From Copromyces sp. CBS 386.78 (lineage: Eukaryota > Ascomycota > Sordariomycetes > Sordariales > Sordariaceae), in assembly GCA_030685235.1 (NCBI GenBank), contig MU839288.1:1-43603 (forward strand): a stretch of 43,603 nt of DNA. The letters run 5' to 3'. The position numbers and the translations under genes are program-made. This document shows, piece by piece, positions 22,444 to 32,247 of this stretch. The stretch's first letter is position 1; every line of letters begins with the position of its first letter. Under the pieces are notes generated by a model, which saw only the letters and a program-made list of their open reading frames with translations, was not told the origin of the DNA and did no database searches.

Positions 22444-23990
22444 ATGGTCTTTTTCCAGCTTGGGTTACGCCGGGCAGCTATCCAGCTGTCCAGGCCATCC
22501 GTCTTTTGCACCAGAGCTGCCGCCTTCAATGTCTCTCAGCCACAGAAGATGGCCCAGCTTGCGACTCCTACTTCCTCCATCATGTTGAAGCTCGTGAGCC
22601 AGGCTCGTCACACCCAGTCCCGGAACTATGCCACCCAGAAAGTCCAAGAATCTCCCCTCAGCAAGCTCGCTACCGATATTGCTAAGCCCGTCCCGTCGTC
22701 CTCTGATAAGTCGTCTGAGAAAAAGTCCAGCTTCCCGGAAACCACCTCGAAATCTGTCGCCTACTGGCTCCTCGCCAGCGCTGCTTCTGTCTTTGGTATC
22801 GTCGTCTTTGGTGGTCTGACCCGCTTGACCGAGTCTGGGTACGTGGCCCGAGCTCTCCTCGTCAGCCTGACACAGTCACTAACACGTTCCACAGCCTGAG
22901 TATCACGGAATGGAGACCCGTCACTGGTTCCCTCTGGCCTGGCTCCCAGGAGGAGTGGGAGTCCGAGTTTGAAAAGTACCGCGCCTCTCCCGAGTTCAAG
23001 ATGCTCAACTCGACCATGACCCTCCCCGAGTTCAAGCAGATCTACTTCATGGAGTGGACCCATCGTCTCTGGGGTCGCTTCATCGGCATGTCCTTCGTCC
23101 TCCCGACCATCTACTTCATTGCTCGTCGCCGCGTCACCCCTCGCATGGCTTGCACTCTTGTTGGCATCTCGGCTCTCATCGGCTTTCAGGGCTTCATTGG
23201 CTGGTGGATGGTCAAGTCCGGTCTCAAGGATGACCTCTTTGCTCCCGGCTCCCACCCCCGTGTCAGCCAGTACCGTCTCGCCGCCCATCTTTCTGCCGCC
23301 TTCGTTTGCTACTCCTGGATGCTTCTTGCCGGTCTCAGCATTCTCCGCACTCACAAGGCCATCAAGTTCCCCGAGCAGGCCGTCAAGAACTTCACTGCTC
23401 TCCAGTCGCCTGCCCTTAGAGTCCTCCGCGGTTCCGTTGCTGCCCTCACCGTGCTCATCTTCACCACTGTTCTCTCGGGCGCCTTCGTTGCTGGTCTCGA
23501 CGCTGGTCTCATCTACAACGAGTTCCCTATGATGGGCAACGGTCTCGCTCCCCCCAAGTCCGAGCTCTTGGACAAGTTCTACTCCCGCCACGAGGATGGT
23601 TCTGACTTGGTCTGGCGCAACATGCTCGAGAACCCCTCGCTCGTCCAGCTTGACCACCGTATCCTGGCCATGTCCACCTTCACTGCTGTTTGCGCTCTGG
23701 TTGCCTACAGCCGCTCTGGCAAGGTCAAGGCCGTCCTTCCCCCCGCTGCCAAGAAGGGAATCACCGGCCTCCTCCATCTCGTTTCTCTGCAGGTTGCTCT
23801 CGGTATCAGCACCCTCATCTACATGGTTCCCATTCCCCTGGCTGCTGCCCACCAGGCTGGTGCTCTTGCCTTGTTGACCGGAGTTCTCGTTGCTGGCCAG
23901 CGCCTTCGTATCCCCAAGGCTACCTTGGCTATGGCCCAGAGAAGACTGGCTCAGCTGGCTCAGCAGGCCAAGACCCAAGGCCCTAAATAA
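22444..23990 (+). CDS. cox15: Heme A synthase COX15
   Basis: Exons 22444-22838 and 22895-23990 (56-bp intron) give 496 residues. COX15 oxidises heme O to heme A in the inner mitochondrial membrane for cytochrome c oxidase. The first in-frame ATG is 22444, and the N-terminus (VFFQLGLRRAAIQLSRPSVF and on) is Arg/Ser-rich and non-acidic, as a mitochondrial presequence should be. A second ATG at residue 36 is possible. Hallmarks: FGGLTRLTESGLSITEW, EWTHRLWGR (His188), QYRLAAHLS (His263), QLDHRILAM (His385) and AAAHQAGAL (His450). These four histidines match the conserved haem-ligand positions. Eight hydrophobic segments fit the family. Length agrees with yeast Cox15 (about 486). Confidence 0.96.
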
Positions 23991-26900
23991 GCAGCACAAG
24001 CGCAATGATATATCGTGTAACATATCTGTAACATTACCACAAAATCTGGCGGATAGATATACCCGAGGAGTTTAGGATACACGTACATCTCCTCACACAC
24101 TGGCTCAAGTGGCCAAGTTTATGCCACTCTTTTCCTAGGCGACAGTTCCTCATGTGAACCAGGCTCTCATCAGACATGGCGTTGCACAACCTGAACCAGT
24201 ATCTACCAGTTTCGGACCCCGGCAGTCGATAACATCTGTGTCTCCCATATCCGATTCCGGAGCCTGACAGGCCCTATCACCACTGTAGCATGTCTCTGTA
24301 GGGCAGTGTGGTCTCGACGGGAATCTTTGATTTGGAAGCGGGGTACCAGTCCGATGCAGTGGTACGAGGTACCAGGTGGTGGGCTGGAACCCTGCATAAT
24401 GCCCCATTGGTAACACAACGGAGGTCCCGCCGGTTCGACTCTGTGAGTCCATAGAGGCGGGCTTACACAGATACCTGGCATCTTGATGCAAACAGAGATT
24501 GAGTGTCGTATTGTTGTTACCCCCTGAGCGTGGGAAAGGGGGACGAACTAACCGTCCACGCGGTCCAACGCTCTCTTCGAAGTGCCAGTGCGGCATGGCC
24601 TCATATTACACTGTGCATATCGATAAGGAAGCCCCAAGCTCTCTGGAAGTTTGAAAGTCCTGGCGCCAATGACAATGGCATTCAATTTCCCAACTGCCAA
24701 CACAACTCCTTGCTCACCACCACGATTTTTCCAACCTTCGGTAAAATGTGCGGCAACGGGCCAACGGCAACTCCCGAATGAACCTTGAATGCACGGCCTG
24801 ATTTCCTATTCGGTCTCCTTACAGCTCGAGTTCGGATTAACTGACAACAATCATCGCACAATTCCAAACCCCCAACCGTCAAGGACACAAGCCCATGCAC
24901 GACATCACATTGCGAAAATGTGAGCCGAGATAAAACTAGATGATATCTTGAACGACACAAGAGTGAAGCACCGAGCCTTTTCATGAGCTTTCGCTTAAAC
25001 AAGGCCTTGACTGGCTGCCCTGTTAAATGTTCGTCAGGCTGCTCAGGAAATACGCTTACAATATAAGACTGGTTTGTTTGTTAGTTTGGTTCTTCGAACA
25101 TGGTCGAATAGGGGAGAAATTGAGCTCTCATTGGCCTTCTTCTAGCTTTCGTTTGAAGGCACTGACATTGTGACCAGGGTAAAAAACGCCACAGAAGCCT
25201 CTTATGCCTCTCTCCGTCTGTTCTCAAGGCCCTTTAGGATAGGAAGATATAAGAAGGCAGTCTCCTACAGCACCCATCCGCTCGAAGCCCGGATACTTTT
25301 TCACTCTCTAGCTCGAAAGGTGGAACTGGGCGTTTTTTGTACCAAACTAACAAACATACCAGGGCTAGATTGTACACCGCCGACTCCGCCTGACGAATAG
25401 CATTCTCTTTTCGAACTTCACAGCCATCATCACAAAGATCGCTCTCAGCCATGTTTGCCACATACAGTCGGGGTCCAATGCGCAGCACCCTTTGTTTCTT
25501 CCCCTCCTTGAGCCTCAGCCGGCCACATGCAGCTGACAGCATCAACATCGACTACAGCTACAACCCCCAAAACACTACCCCCACCGTCTCGTTGTTCAGC
25601 TTGGTTGATCAACAGCTTCACGAGATTAGTGGCTAAATATGTCAAACATGCAAGTGCTACCACTCTATGTTACGTGAGTTGGGCCATTGTGTGCATGCAT
25701 ACAACGGCTACTGCTGTTCAGGGACAACGGTAAAAGGGGTCCGAGACAAAACAGGGCCTAGCATGTCCATGTAACTCGTACTTGTCCCACGATATCTTGG
25801 CCCTATCCGAACTGGTCGGAACATTGTCTAGGAGCCAGAATTGCTAGTCTAGGCAAGACACTTCGAAGTCGATGTCTCTGACAGCTTCCGTGTCCTCCAT
25901 TCTTTGTTTGGTTACCCCTGGCTTCCCCAATTACTAATTGTAACCCACTATATTCCTCGCTAATCAGGGTTGCAGGAACCTTGGTGATTCGCCCCCGTTC
26001 TGCAGGTTTGCAGCTCCTTCCCGGTGCCGACGATGAACTATTGAATGATCAACGAAACGTTGGACTTTGGCGTCGGCTGCTGTCCTAAAATGCACATTTG
26101 GCACCTTCGGGAACGATTACGGTCTGCTTCCGAATGCCTTCATTTCTGACGGAATGACCACTTCTTCAAACCATTGGCCGTTTAACACAGGATGCTGTCT
26201 GGATGACGACACATGCGGTATCACACGGGGAAAAACATCTGATATCCCTTCTAAACTCAGTTAAGGCTGGGCGAGTCGAGACTCCACCTTTACTCCTCCT
26301 TCCGCCTCCTCACTTCCTTGGCCTGGAAAACCTCCCCCTTCCCACGAACGAGAAGAAGAGAGGAAAAAGAGACTTCACATTTCTCTGCAATGTGATACAG
26401 AAACTGCCAGTCGCCTTCCCATATATCCCTGTTACGCCTATCTCCGGGAACGTATGCAACCTGCTTGTAAGGCCGGTACCTCTCGACAGTCAAAGTCAAG
26501 TCAATCTCATTAAATACCTCCAACCTCACGACCTAATCCAGCGTCTCACGACAGGAACGTTGGTGTTCCCACAGCGAGCAACCAGCTTTACCCTGGCACA
26601 TCACAATAAGCGTTTAATAAATAAACCCTCGTCCAAGTCAAGACCTTGTTGGTTTTATCCCTTCCTTTTCTCCCCCTCCCCACTTTCCCCATCTCCCAAC
26701 CTTGTCTGAGTAAGGCAAGCCATCGAAACTGCTACAGCCTACAAACTGCGATGTCTCTTTCTACAACTCCTTGACCGAACGGGTAATTGACGCCGACGAA
26801 CACTTTTTGCTGTTACCAGACAGTCTGTTCCTCGAGTGGTCAACCGGAGTGTTTTCATCATCACACTCGATCACCTTAAAGTCAACTCGAGAACAGTTTC

Positions 26901-27578
26901 ACAGATATTCGACATTTCCACACTTGAGCTCAACAATTGCCACTTGTACTCGACTTCTGCGGAAGTCAACCGACGACAACAACGACGTTTCAGATATCAA
27001 CACTGGCTTCAGTGCTCTCCTGAGTGGTTTATCAGAACCAGAAGGCGACGTCTGTTCACGGTTGTACGAGGAGACTTATCGGCTGGGCTTGCCAGCAAGA
27101 CATCCGAGTGTTGGACCACTGCCGAGATCTACGGTTATTCCGTTCACGTGTGCTTTCTCATATTCCAACTCGATAATACTGGTGAGTGTGTCTTTCAGCT
27201 TCCATCTAATTTTGACTCGGGAGACTCTTCCCTAGTGTCATTTCTTCCCTCTCTCCAATGAGGATGGAAGTCGCACCGAGAAAGAAGCACACCTTTCATC
27301 TCGTTCACTGAACTTTCCCTCGAACCATGGCAAATTCCCTCTGCACTCCTGACACAGATGTCGACTTGACCAAGCACATGGCCCCGAAGGTCCATATTCA
27401 TCATCACATCACAGAATGGATCCCCCAATGCCGCTGTCCTAACATCGACCACGCATCAAACTCTAACCCACCCAAAATGTCTCACAACCATCCTCTCACA
27501 ACACGCAAAACTAACCCTCTCCCAGCTTCTAACCACAACCGAGGCCACGACCACAACCACCCCCACCTCATATAAAAA
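23991..27578. other. Long gene-poor stretch (3.6 kb)
   Basis: I find no supported protein gene here apart from the His-rich ORF just before 27579 (separate entry). Noted items are a 61-codon ATG ORF at 25451-25636 without recognisable features, a tiny ORF at 24746-24781 beginning Met-Cys-Gly-Asn, and pyrimidine-rich tracts at about 26275-26345 and 26640-26705 of the kind seen near fungal transcription starts. It may hold a noncoding RNA or a multi-exon gene that I could not resolve. Confidence 0.4.
27327..27575 (+). CDS. His-rich ORF directly upstream of and in frame with the CGH gene
   Basis: An ATG at 27327 opens 82 codons ending in TAA at 27573-27575. It is in the same frame as the CGH protein's ATG at 27579, separated by one AAA codon. 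The product is rich in His, Asn and Pro (HIHHHITEW, KMSHNHPL, NHNRGHDHNHPHLI). It could be an upstream ORF in the leader, an N-terminal extension lost to one stop codon, or chance. No homology is recognised. Confidence 0.3.
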   Translation: MANSLCTPDTDVDLTKHMAPKVHIHHHITEWIPQCRCPNIDHASNSNPPKMSHNHPLTTRKTNPLPASNHNRGHDHNHPHLI

Positions 27579-27845
27579 ATGTGCCAACAATGGTTCTGCG
27601 TCTACGCCTGCGGGCACAAGGGCTTCTACCGCTACGACCCCTGCCCCGACTTCGGCACCAAGTGCTACGGCGCCGGCGGCGAGCAGTCCCTCTTTTCGGT
27701 GACCAGCACGTGCGACGACTGTCTGTCAAGAGCTACGGAACCGAATCCCGAGGGCCGCAAGGACGATCCGTATCTGAAGGAGAAGAAATACGTGCCTTGG
27801 GTTGTTAATGATGCGGCGGGTGGTAGCCCCGGCCAGGGGAAGTGA
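27579..27845 (+). CDS. Small Cys/His 'MC-CGH' family protein, member C
   Basis: Single exon, 88 residues, the compact form of the family. Potential ligands are Cys2, Cys7, Cys11, His13 (CGH), Cys22, Cys29 and a CDDC pair (Cys45, Cys48), enough for two zinc ions in a small cross-braced or ribbon fold. EPNPEGR (about 54-60) is the family signature shared with the genes ending at 15598 and 14158. The tail is short and polar. GC-rich third positions differ from the flanking DNA and support real coding. No signal peptide or membrane segment. Function unknown. Confidence 0.7.
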   Translation: MCQQWFCVYACGHKGFYRYDPCPDFGTKCYGAGGEQSLFSVTSTCDDCLSRATEPNPEGRKDDPYLKEKKYVPWVVNDAAGGSPGQGK

Positions 27846-28894
27846 GGAGGATGGGGAGAGGGGATAAGGAGAAAAGAGAGGAAGGGGGAAGAGGGAAAGA
27901 GGGGAGGTTGAGGAGGGTGGATGAGGAGGGAGAATGGGAATCAGGATTTATTCTATATGGGGGTGTCGATTGAGGGATTGGACGGATGACACGGACACGG
28001 AGACCTTTGGGATGCAGACATCACGCGCATTATGAATGGATGGATTCTGCACCATGGGTTGGTCCCGTACGGGAGATCAGAACATCATATGTAATAACAC
28101 AGACGAAAACCCAACAAAAAATCTAAACAACAAATACCTTACCTTCAAGCTTCTCACCAATGACTACCTTGGGGAAATTATGACTGAATCGCACCAACGT
28201 TTAATGTTCCCAAGTACATATGTGAGAAGGGAGTGAGTGGCATAGATGTAACCCGCCCGCAAAGAAGGAGAAAAAAAGAGACCTGATAATGAACGGATAG
28301 GTAGATGTCTGCAAAGATTACGAGAAAAAAAAAAATGTAATGGGACAATGGTCAAGCGGTTGTCCCCAGAACAGGCTGGGGACGGGGGCGGAGGCGGGGG
28401 GATGCGAATTTTCGCAGAAAAGTTGTGCCGCCGTTGGGAATTGAACCCGAACGGGACGGGTCGTGGCCGGTGAGTCTGGCAAGTAAACCGCTTGACCATT
28501 TGTCCCATTGGGAGGTGTTGAAAGATTAGGTGAAAGACCTGGTATATAAACCCCATTGCTGGTGGTGGTGGGTCGCCGGGTGTGCGGGTGTAAGTGCCAA
28601 AGTGGGAAGGAGCGGGCTGGCTTGCTGGCGTGGCAATTGGCTGGCTGGCGGATGAGGGCTTTCGTCCGATCTCTGGTAGCCAAGTATGGAAGATGTAGGT
28701 TCGGATGGGTGGTGCGTCTGAGTTTCCTTTCTGTTCAGCTAGCTCTGAAGTGCTTCCGCGTATCTGGTTCGGGAAGAGATATATCTATGCCTGTCAGAGC
28801 CTATCCATTTGTGAGCAAATACCAAGTAGAAGTAGCCGTCATATATCATCCATTTATCACCATTAAAATACTCACCAGCACTCATCGGACCCTT
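27846..28894. other. Intergenic with hairpin element
   Basis: This lies between the CGH gene (plus) and the 3' end of phosphoglycerate dehydrogenase (minus). It contains the inverted-repeat element at 28339-28509 and a TATATAAA at about 28544 just beyond it. I see no supported coding region. Confidence 0.5.
28339..28509. mobile_element. 171-bp inverted-repeat element with tRNA-like boxes
   Basis: The ends are inverted repeats of about 23 bp: AATGGGACAA-TGGTCAAGCGGTT at 28339 and its complement, with one extra A, ending at 28509. Inside are an 8-bp hairpin (GTCCCCAG 28362-28369 with CTGGGGAC 28376-28383) and TGCGAA/TTCGCA (28403-28416). On the minus strand TGGTCAAGCGG (28498-28488) resembles a pol III A box and GGTTCAATTCC (28447-28437) a B box, about 51 bp apart as in a tRNA gene. 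No good anticodon or acceptor stem forms, so I do not call a tRNA. A MITE or a rearranged tRNA-derived element is likely. Confidence 0.5.
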
Positions 28895-30879
28895 TCACAA
28901 CCTAACCAAACTAACATCCAAAATCCCCTCCTGCCCTTCCAACTCCCTCACCACCTCCTCCGTAACATCCCCTTCAACCCCCAGTATCATCAATGCCTCC
29001 CTACTATCCTCCTTACTCTCCTCCTCTATCTCTTCCGTCTCCTCTCCTCCCCTAGTTTCCACCGTCCCAACTGGCCTTACCCTTCGCTTTGTCCCACCAG
29101 CGCCAGCACCAGCACCACCACTACCACTTAACCCAGCAACCTGCATGAACCGAATATTAATCCCATGCTTCCCCACTACCATACCTACGCCACCAATCTT
29201 CCCTGGGCGATCATAGTTCCTGAGCACCAACAACGTGCCTTCAGGTTGGAAATTGGCGCCGGCGAACCGATCGAGTTTGGAGATGAAGATATCTGAGCCA
29301 CTGGTTACGTGGCCTTCGATAATCCGCTCTTGCTCTTCTTCGCTTCCCGTCTTGGAGTTAGAGCTAAGGTAACTCCGAAGAGTCACCTGCCCTCCCTCAC
29401 CGGAACCCGAAGTAGGGGAGTTATCATCGCGCACGAACTTCTCATCAATAGCTATTCCTCGCTCACGGGCGATGAGGGAGGCGTTGACTATGTTGACGTC
29501 TCGGCCGGCGTGGGAGGAGATGGATGAAAGGAGGCCCTTGATGAGAGCGGCGGTTAGGGGACGGGTGGATGGGGGAGGGACGGAGGCGAGGGCGCCGTGA
29601 TAGGTTAGTTCGAAGCGCTGGCCGCCTAGACGGTTGGGCTTGGTGCGGACGAAGTGTTGGGTGTAGAGGGAGCCCATGCGTTCGATTCTGGGGGTTGGAG
29701 GTTAGTGACGGTTGTGAAGGGGGTGGGAGACGCTGTAGGGAAGAGGGGTTGAACCGAAAAAAAACAGAAAGAAGACACTCACAACTTCACAAAAGGTTGC
29801 AACCTCCTATACTCCTCCGGCAAGATCAACGGTGCATTCACAGCCGCCGTCGGCATCCCACCCTTCAAAATCTCCAACAGCTGCGTACACACATCCATCG
29901 AAACATTCTCCTGCGCCTCAACCATGCTTGCTCCCAAATGCGGCGTTGCCACCACCTTTGGATGTCTCGCCAGCCTCGCAGCCGTCGACTGTTCCACGTC
30001 AAACTTCACCGGCTCCTGAGTATAAACATCAATCCCGGCTCCAGCAATCCATCCCTCTTCTAGAGCCTTTAGTAACGCTGCCTCATTATACACTCCACCT
30101 CTGGCCACATTCAACACCCTCGCCGTATCCTTCATCAACTTCAACTCCTTTTCCCCAACCATATCCGCCGTGCTCGCCAACAATGGCGTATGCACCGTCA
30201 AGAAGTCTACCACTTTCAACAACTCCTCAAGCCCACCCTTCCCATCTTTTCCACCACCAACAAGTTTCACACCAGCACTCCTTGCTATCTCCGGACTGGC
30301 ATAGGGGTCCAGACCAAGAACCTTCATTCCCAGTCCCGTGGCCATCTTAGCCACTTTCATTCCTACCTTTCCCAACCCGACGATGCCCAATGTCTTCCCC
30401 CCGACCTCCACACCCACTAGCTTGCTCCTCTCCCACCGGCCCTGCTTCATCCCCGTATCAGCCCTGCCAATGTTTCTGGCCGTGGCAAGCAACAATGCAA
30501 TCGTATGCTCGGCCGCGGCCGAGATATTGCCATGCGGCGAGTTGACGACAATGATACCACGCTTGGTTGCGGCTTCGACGTCGATGTTGTCGACGCCCAC
30601 GCCGGCACGAGCAATGACGCGAAGGTTGGGTGAAACGTCAGGGGACAAGATGGCGGATGTGACTTTTGTTTCGGAGCGGATGATTAGAGCATGGTAAGAG
30701 GGCAAAAGGGAGGCGAGGGTTTCAGGTGTACTTTTCGGGTGGTATGTAACCTCGTGGGAAGAAGATCGTAGGAGGGTAAGACCTTCTTCCGAGAGGGGTT
30801 CGGGAATGAGGATTTTGAAGGAGGAGGTGGAAGCGAGGGTAGGAGAGGAGGGAGGGGGCGTAACGGCTGAGGATGCCAT
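28895..30879 (-). CDS. D-3-phosphoglycerate dehydrogenase
   Basis: Exons 30879-29783 and 29687-28895 (95-bp intron, gtgagt...ccccag) give 629 residues. The enzyme oxidises 3-phosphoglycerate with NAD+, the first step of serine synthesis in the cytosol. The NAD fold shows GIVGLGKVGMKVA (about 165-177); the catalytic trio is Arg260 (NVARGG), Glu289 and His314 (ATPHLGAS). RAGVGVDNID and SPHGNISAAAEHTIALL are typical. Beyond about 340 come the ASB-type domain and a C-terminal ACT domain (LLVLRNYDRPGKIGGVGMVV) that senses serine in many homologues. It is longer than yeast Ser3/Ser33 (469) because of the ASB domain and two low-complexity inserts. A TGACTCA site at 31001 suggests cross-pathway control. 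Confidence 0.94.
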
Positions 30880-32247
30880 GTTTGGTGTAAGTGGCAGAGG
30901 TAATCGGAAGTGATCAGTGGGGTTGAGTGTCTGGGCAGATGAAACTTGAAGGCTGGGAAGGGGTTGAAGTATGGTTAAAGGCTATTCAAATCTTCATAAA
31001 TGACTCAAGGGGTAAAAGAGAATTACTGATTCTCGACTGAGGGGAAGAGGGGCTTATAACCTTGACGCAAGGCTATTCTTTGTTTGAACTTTGCATAGCA
31101 CAAGATGTGGTGGTCTGTGGCACTTGGCCTATTCACCCCCGCGTCCCAGCATCTCAGCTGGCTTTTTGCAATACCACCATAGCTCACAACAGAACGTGGT
31201 GTTTGTCCCAACCAAGGAAGCTCATGTCGTGGACGAGCTGACATGCAGGAAATAGAGTATACGCCTCATCTCTGATCCGAACTCTCGGCGTTAATGGGTA
31301 GAGAGAACTCAATGGCAATTCGGCTGCATGCAGGGTGAAATAGTCTGGGGGGGAGATTGTTGTGTGACGGCATCTCATCGGTTGCCAATTAGGATAGGTA
31401 ATGGGAATCCAAGGGTACTTAACTTGGACTTGTTGACCAAACAAATGAAAGAAGCCTTTCAATGGTCATAACATGGTGTGATCCTGTGAATTGGTAAGAT
31501 GGGATAATAACGAACCCAGCTGACGGCAAAGGGGGGTAGGGCAAGGCAACTCCCGAAGCTTCGCGGTTGAATCATACTGGATAGACCTATGAAGCTTCAA
31601 AGCCTCACACCCTCACAATCGGGAACCCCTCATTCCCCACGACGCACCCGGAGTTTGTACGCAGGGCGGACGTGGGGTGCTGCATAATGTTGCTTAATGC
31701 GAGGGAAGACAATCTAAAGAGAAAGCGAAGGGGCACCAGTTGGTGATAGATCGCCAAAGGGGATGTCTTTGCCGGGCGAACAAAGTGGTGTAGAGGAGAG
31801 GCAGAGGGGGAAAAAAGAGGATGAACCCAGGAGCCAAGTTTTCATGCTTTCTGCTCACCCAACAGTCGTACTTTCCTGAAGACGAGATAATGAACAGCTC
31901 GTGTTCAACAACATCTGCGTCACAACTTCCCTTCCAAGACCCCAGTCTTTGGGATGGCTCCTTCAGCCAACGTCGCAAAAGGGCATCCGCAGCCCACACA
32001 GTCCGAGCAAATGTCTCTTCTATGGCGACATAATTGGAGATGACATGACTGAAGTTATTTCAAGATCCGGAAGATACCAGTTGAGTTGTTATGCTGGACC
32101 AAATGGATGTCAACACAACGGGTTGCAATCAAAGAACACAGAAGGACGCTGCGATAGGAACAATTCTTCTTATTCCACAACTAACCCACCGCCAACCGCA
32201 AACCCTACCACTTACTCCTAACGCCCCCTTCGAACAGCTCAGACACC
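30880..32247. promoter_or_regulatory. Phosphoglycerate dehydrogenase upstream region
   Basis: Upstream of the dehydrogenase and 3' of the glyoxalase gene, both on the minus strand. The TGACTCA site is given separately. I see no coding region that I can support. Confidence 0.5.
31001..31007. promoter_or_regulatory. TGACTCA, CPC1/GCN4-type bZIP site
   Basis: A perfect TGACTCA lies 122 bp upstream of the phosphoglycerate dehydrogenase ATG. GCN4 in yeast and CPC1 in Neurospora bind this heptamer to activate amino-acid biosynthesis genes under starvation, and serine synthesis is a sensible target. The motif is seen; binding is inferred. Confidence 0.65.

Noticed and set aside
24400..24470. tRNA suggested by GGTTCGACTCT near 24430
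   Set aside because: The T stem does not pair and no A box or acceptor stem is found at the right distance.
25451..25636. 61-codon ORF with a fair start context
   Set aside because: No recognisable motif, no codon bias and no splice partner; not separable from chance.
28339..28509. tRNA gene on either strand
   Set aside because: A- and B-box-like motifs are present, but the 3' acceptor strand does not pair and no proper anticodon arm forms; the inverted-repeat element explains the symmetry better.
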